Source of the DNA: JBFMAE01 sp040756085
Lineage (GTDB): Bacteria; Desulfobacterota; BSN033; UBA1163
Reading direction: 5' to 3'
NCBI GenBank assembly: GCA_040756085.1
Contig: JBFMAE010000069.1
Location: 1-6,199 of the forward strand
Length of the DNA stretch: 6,199 nucleotides
Of this stretch, positions 5,493 to 6,199 are shown one piece after another. The notes beneath the pieces were generated by a model. It was not told where the DNA came from. It saw only the letters and a list, made by a program, of their open reading frames with translations, and made no database searches. A program made the translations under genes and the position numbers. Position 1 is the first letter of the stretch, and the number at the start of each line of letters is the position of its first letter.

Positions 5493-6199
5493 TCATTGTC
5501 CCTTGAATTTCGGTGGACGTTTCTCGAGGAAGGCGGTGATACCCTCGCGAGTGTCTCTGGTACGGGCCATCCCTGCGATGGTCTGGCTTTCATGCTCCAT
5601 CTGCGTCTCCAGTGTCTCGGTCCAGCCTCCATGCAACAATCGCTTGGCAGCCCCGAGCGCCTTCGGCGCGCCAGCTGCAAGCTGGTCCGCAATGGCATTT
5701 GCCTGCACAAGTAATTCTGTATCTGGCACCACTCGGTTGACAAGACCCCAATCGAGTGCCTCCTGTGCAGATAACATCCGGTTGGTCAGTGTCAACTCCA
5801 ACGCCTTCCTCAAGCCGACGATACGAGGCAGAATGTGCGACATGCTCCCATCCGGCGTTAACCCAACCCGGGTATAGGCCACATTAAAGCGGGCAGACTG
5901 GGCCGCAACCACGATGTCGCAGGCGAGGGCAAGGCTCATCCCTGCCCCCACAGCAAATCCATGGACTGCGGCGATCACCGGTGGATCCATGCGCATTAAA
6001 CGGGATATAGCAGCGTGTAAGTAGGTGGTCACTTCCTTTATGTAATAGGGTAGGTGCTCTCCCTGGGAAGTAAAAGTCTTTAAGTCGCCGCCGGCACAGA
6101 ATAGGCTTCCCTTCCCAGTGATCACGACTGCTCGGACCAAGGGGTCCTCGTCGCAGTGCAATACGGCATGCATTAGATCTCTGGATAACTCTAAGTTTA
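5493..6199 (-). CDS. Enoyl-CoA hydratase/isomerase (crotonase) family protein, N-terminus outside window
   Basis: Crotonase-fold enzyme acting on acyl-CoA thioesters in the cytoplasm. The frame is open from the right edge to the stop at 5493, giving 234 visible residues; the family is about 260, so some 25-30 N-terminal residues are missing. An ATG at 6173 is not taken as the start, because the preceding in-frame residues NLELSRDL fit the family helix before the first oxyanion-hole segment. Numbering from that Met, FCAGGDLK (25-32) and VHGFAVGAGMSLALACDI (70-87) form the oxyanion-hole segments, and the C-terminus GITAFLEKRPPKFKG is typical. The two glutamates of classical hydratase aligned by eye are Ser80 and Tyr100, while Asp108 in GLTPDGS is present, as in PaaG-type isomerases. 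Hydratase activity is therefore doubtful; isomerase or another crotonase reaction is more likely. It fits a CoA-thioester degradation pathway, but a terminator-like hairpin separates it from the genes to the left. Confidence 0.92.
   Translation of the reverse strand, partial: NLELSRDLMHAVLHCDEDPLVRAVVITGKGSLFCAGGDLKTFTSQGEHLPYYIKEVTTYLHAAISRLMRMDPPVIAAVHGFAVGAGMSLALACDIVVAAQSARFNVAYTRVGLTPDGSMSHILPRIVGLRKALELTLTNRMLSAQEALDWGLVNRVVPDTELLVQANAIADQLAAGAPKALGAAKRLLHGGWTETLETQMEHESQTIAGMARTRDTREGITAFLEKRPPKFKGQ

Noticed and set aside
6171..6173. ATG at 6173 as the true start of the crotonase
   Set aside because: The frame is open to the window edge and the preceding residues NLELSRDL fit the family, so the gene is cut by the window rather than short.

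Overview
All recognisable genes in this window lie on the minus strand, so transcription runs from the right end towards base 1. Six protein-coding genes are supported; the outermost two are cut by the window ends. In reading order they are a crotonase-family acyl-CoA enzyme (5' end missing), a membrane-anchored spermidine-synthase-like protein, the substrate-binding protein of a branched-chain-amino-acid-type (LivK/HAAT) ABC transporter, its two ATPases LivG and LivF, and the N-terminal part of a long-chain-type acyl-CoA ligase. No RNA gene, CRISPR array, transposase or phage gene was seen, and no gene-free stretch exceeds 300 bases.

The gene content points to a metabolically versatile bacterium that works through CoA thioesters. 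A Liv-type transporter wired to an acyl-CoA ligase, plus a crotonase and a fused membrane/spermidine-synthase-like protein, is a style I associate with Desulfobacterota (former Deltaproteobacteria) and their uncultured relatives. This placement is inference; there is no marker gene in the window.

Region by region (right to left): 6199-5493 crotonase; 5492-5317 intergenic stretch with a strong terminator-like hairpin (5414-5466) followed by six Ts; 5316-3760 fused membrane/methyltransferase-fold protein; 3759-3529 intergenic stretch with two good sigma70-type promoter candidates and a palindrome over the distal -35; 3528-2338 binding protein; 2337-2210 intergenic stretch built as a nested inverted repeat; 2209-1457 livG; 1460-672 livF (ATGA overlap); 678-1 acyl-CoA ligase (overlapping livF).

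Functional reading: binding protein, LivG, LivF and ligase look like one uptake-and-activation operon. A carboxylic acid would be captured in the periplasm, imported at ATP cost and converted at once to its CoA thioester. The two permease genes (livH, livM) needed to complete the transporter are not between the binding protein and livG; they must lie downstream of the ligase, elsewhere, or be lost. The most interesting points are this gap with its repeat-like junction, the non-standard active sites of the crotonase and of the spermidine-synthase-like protein, and the topology of the latter.
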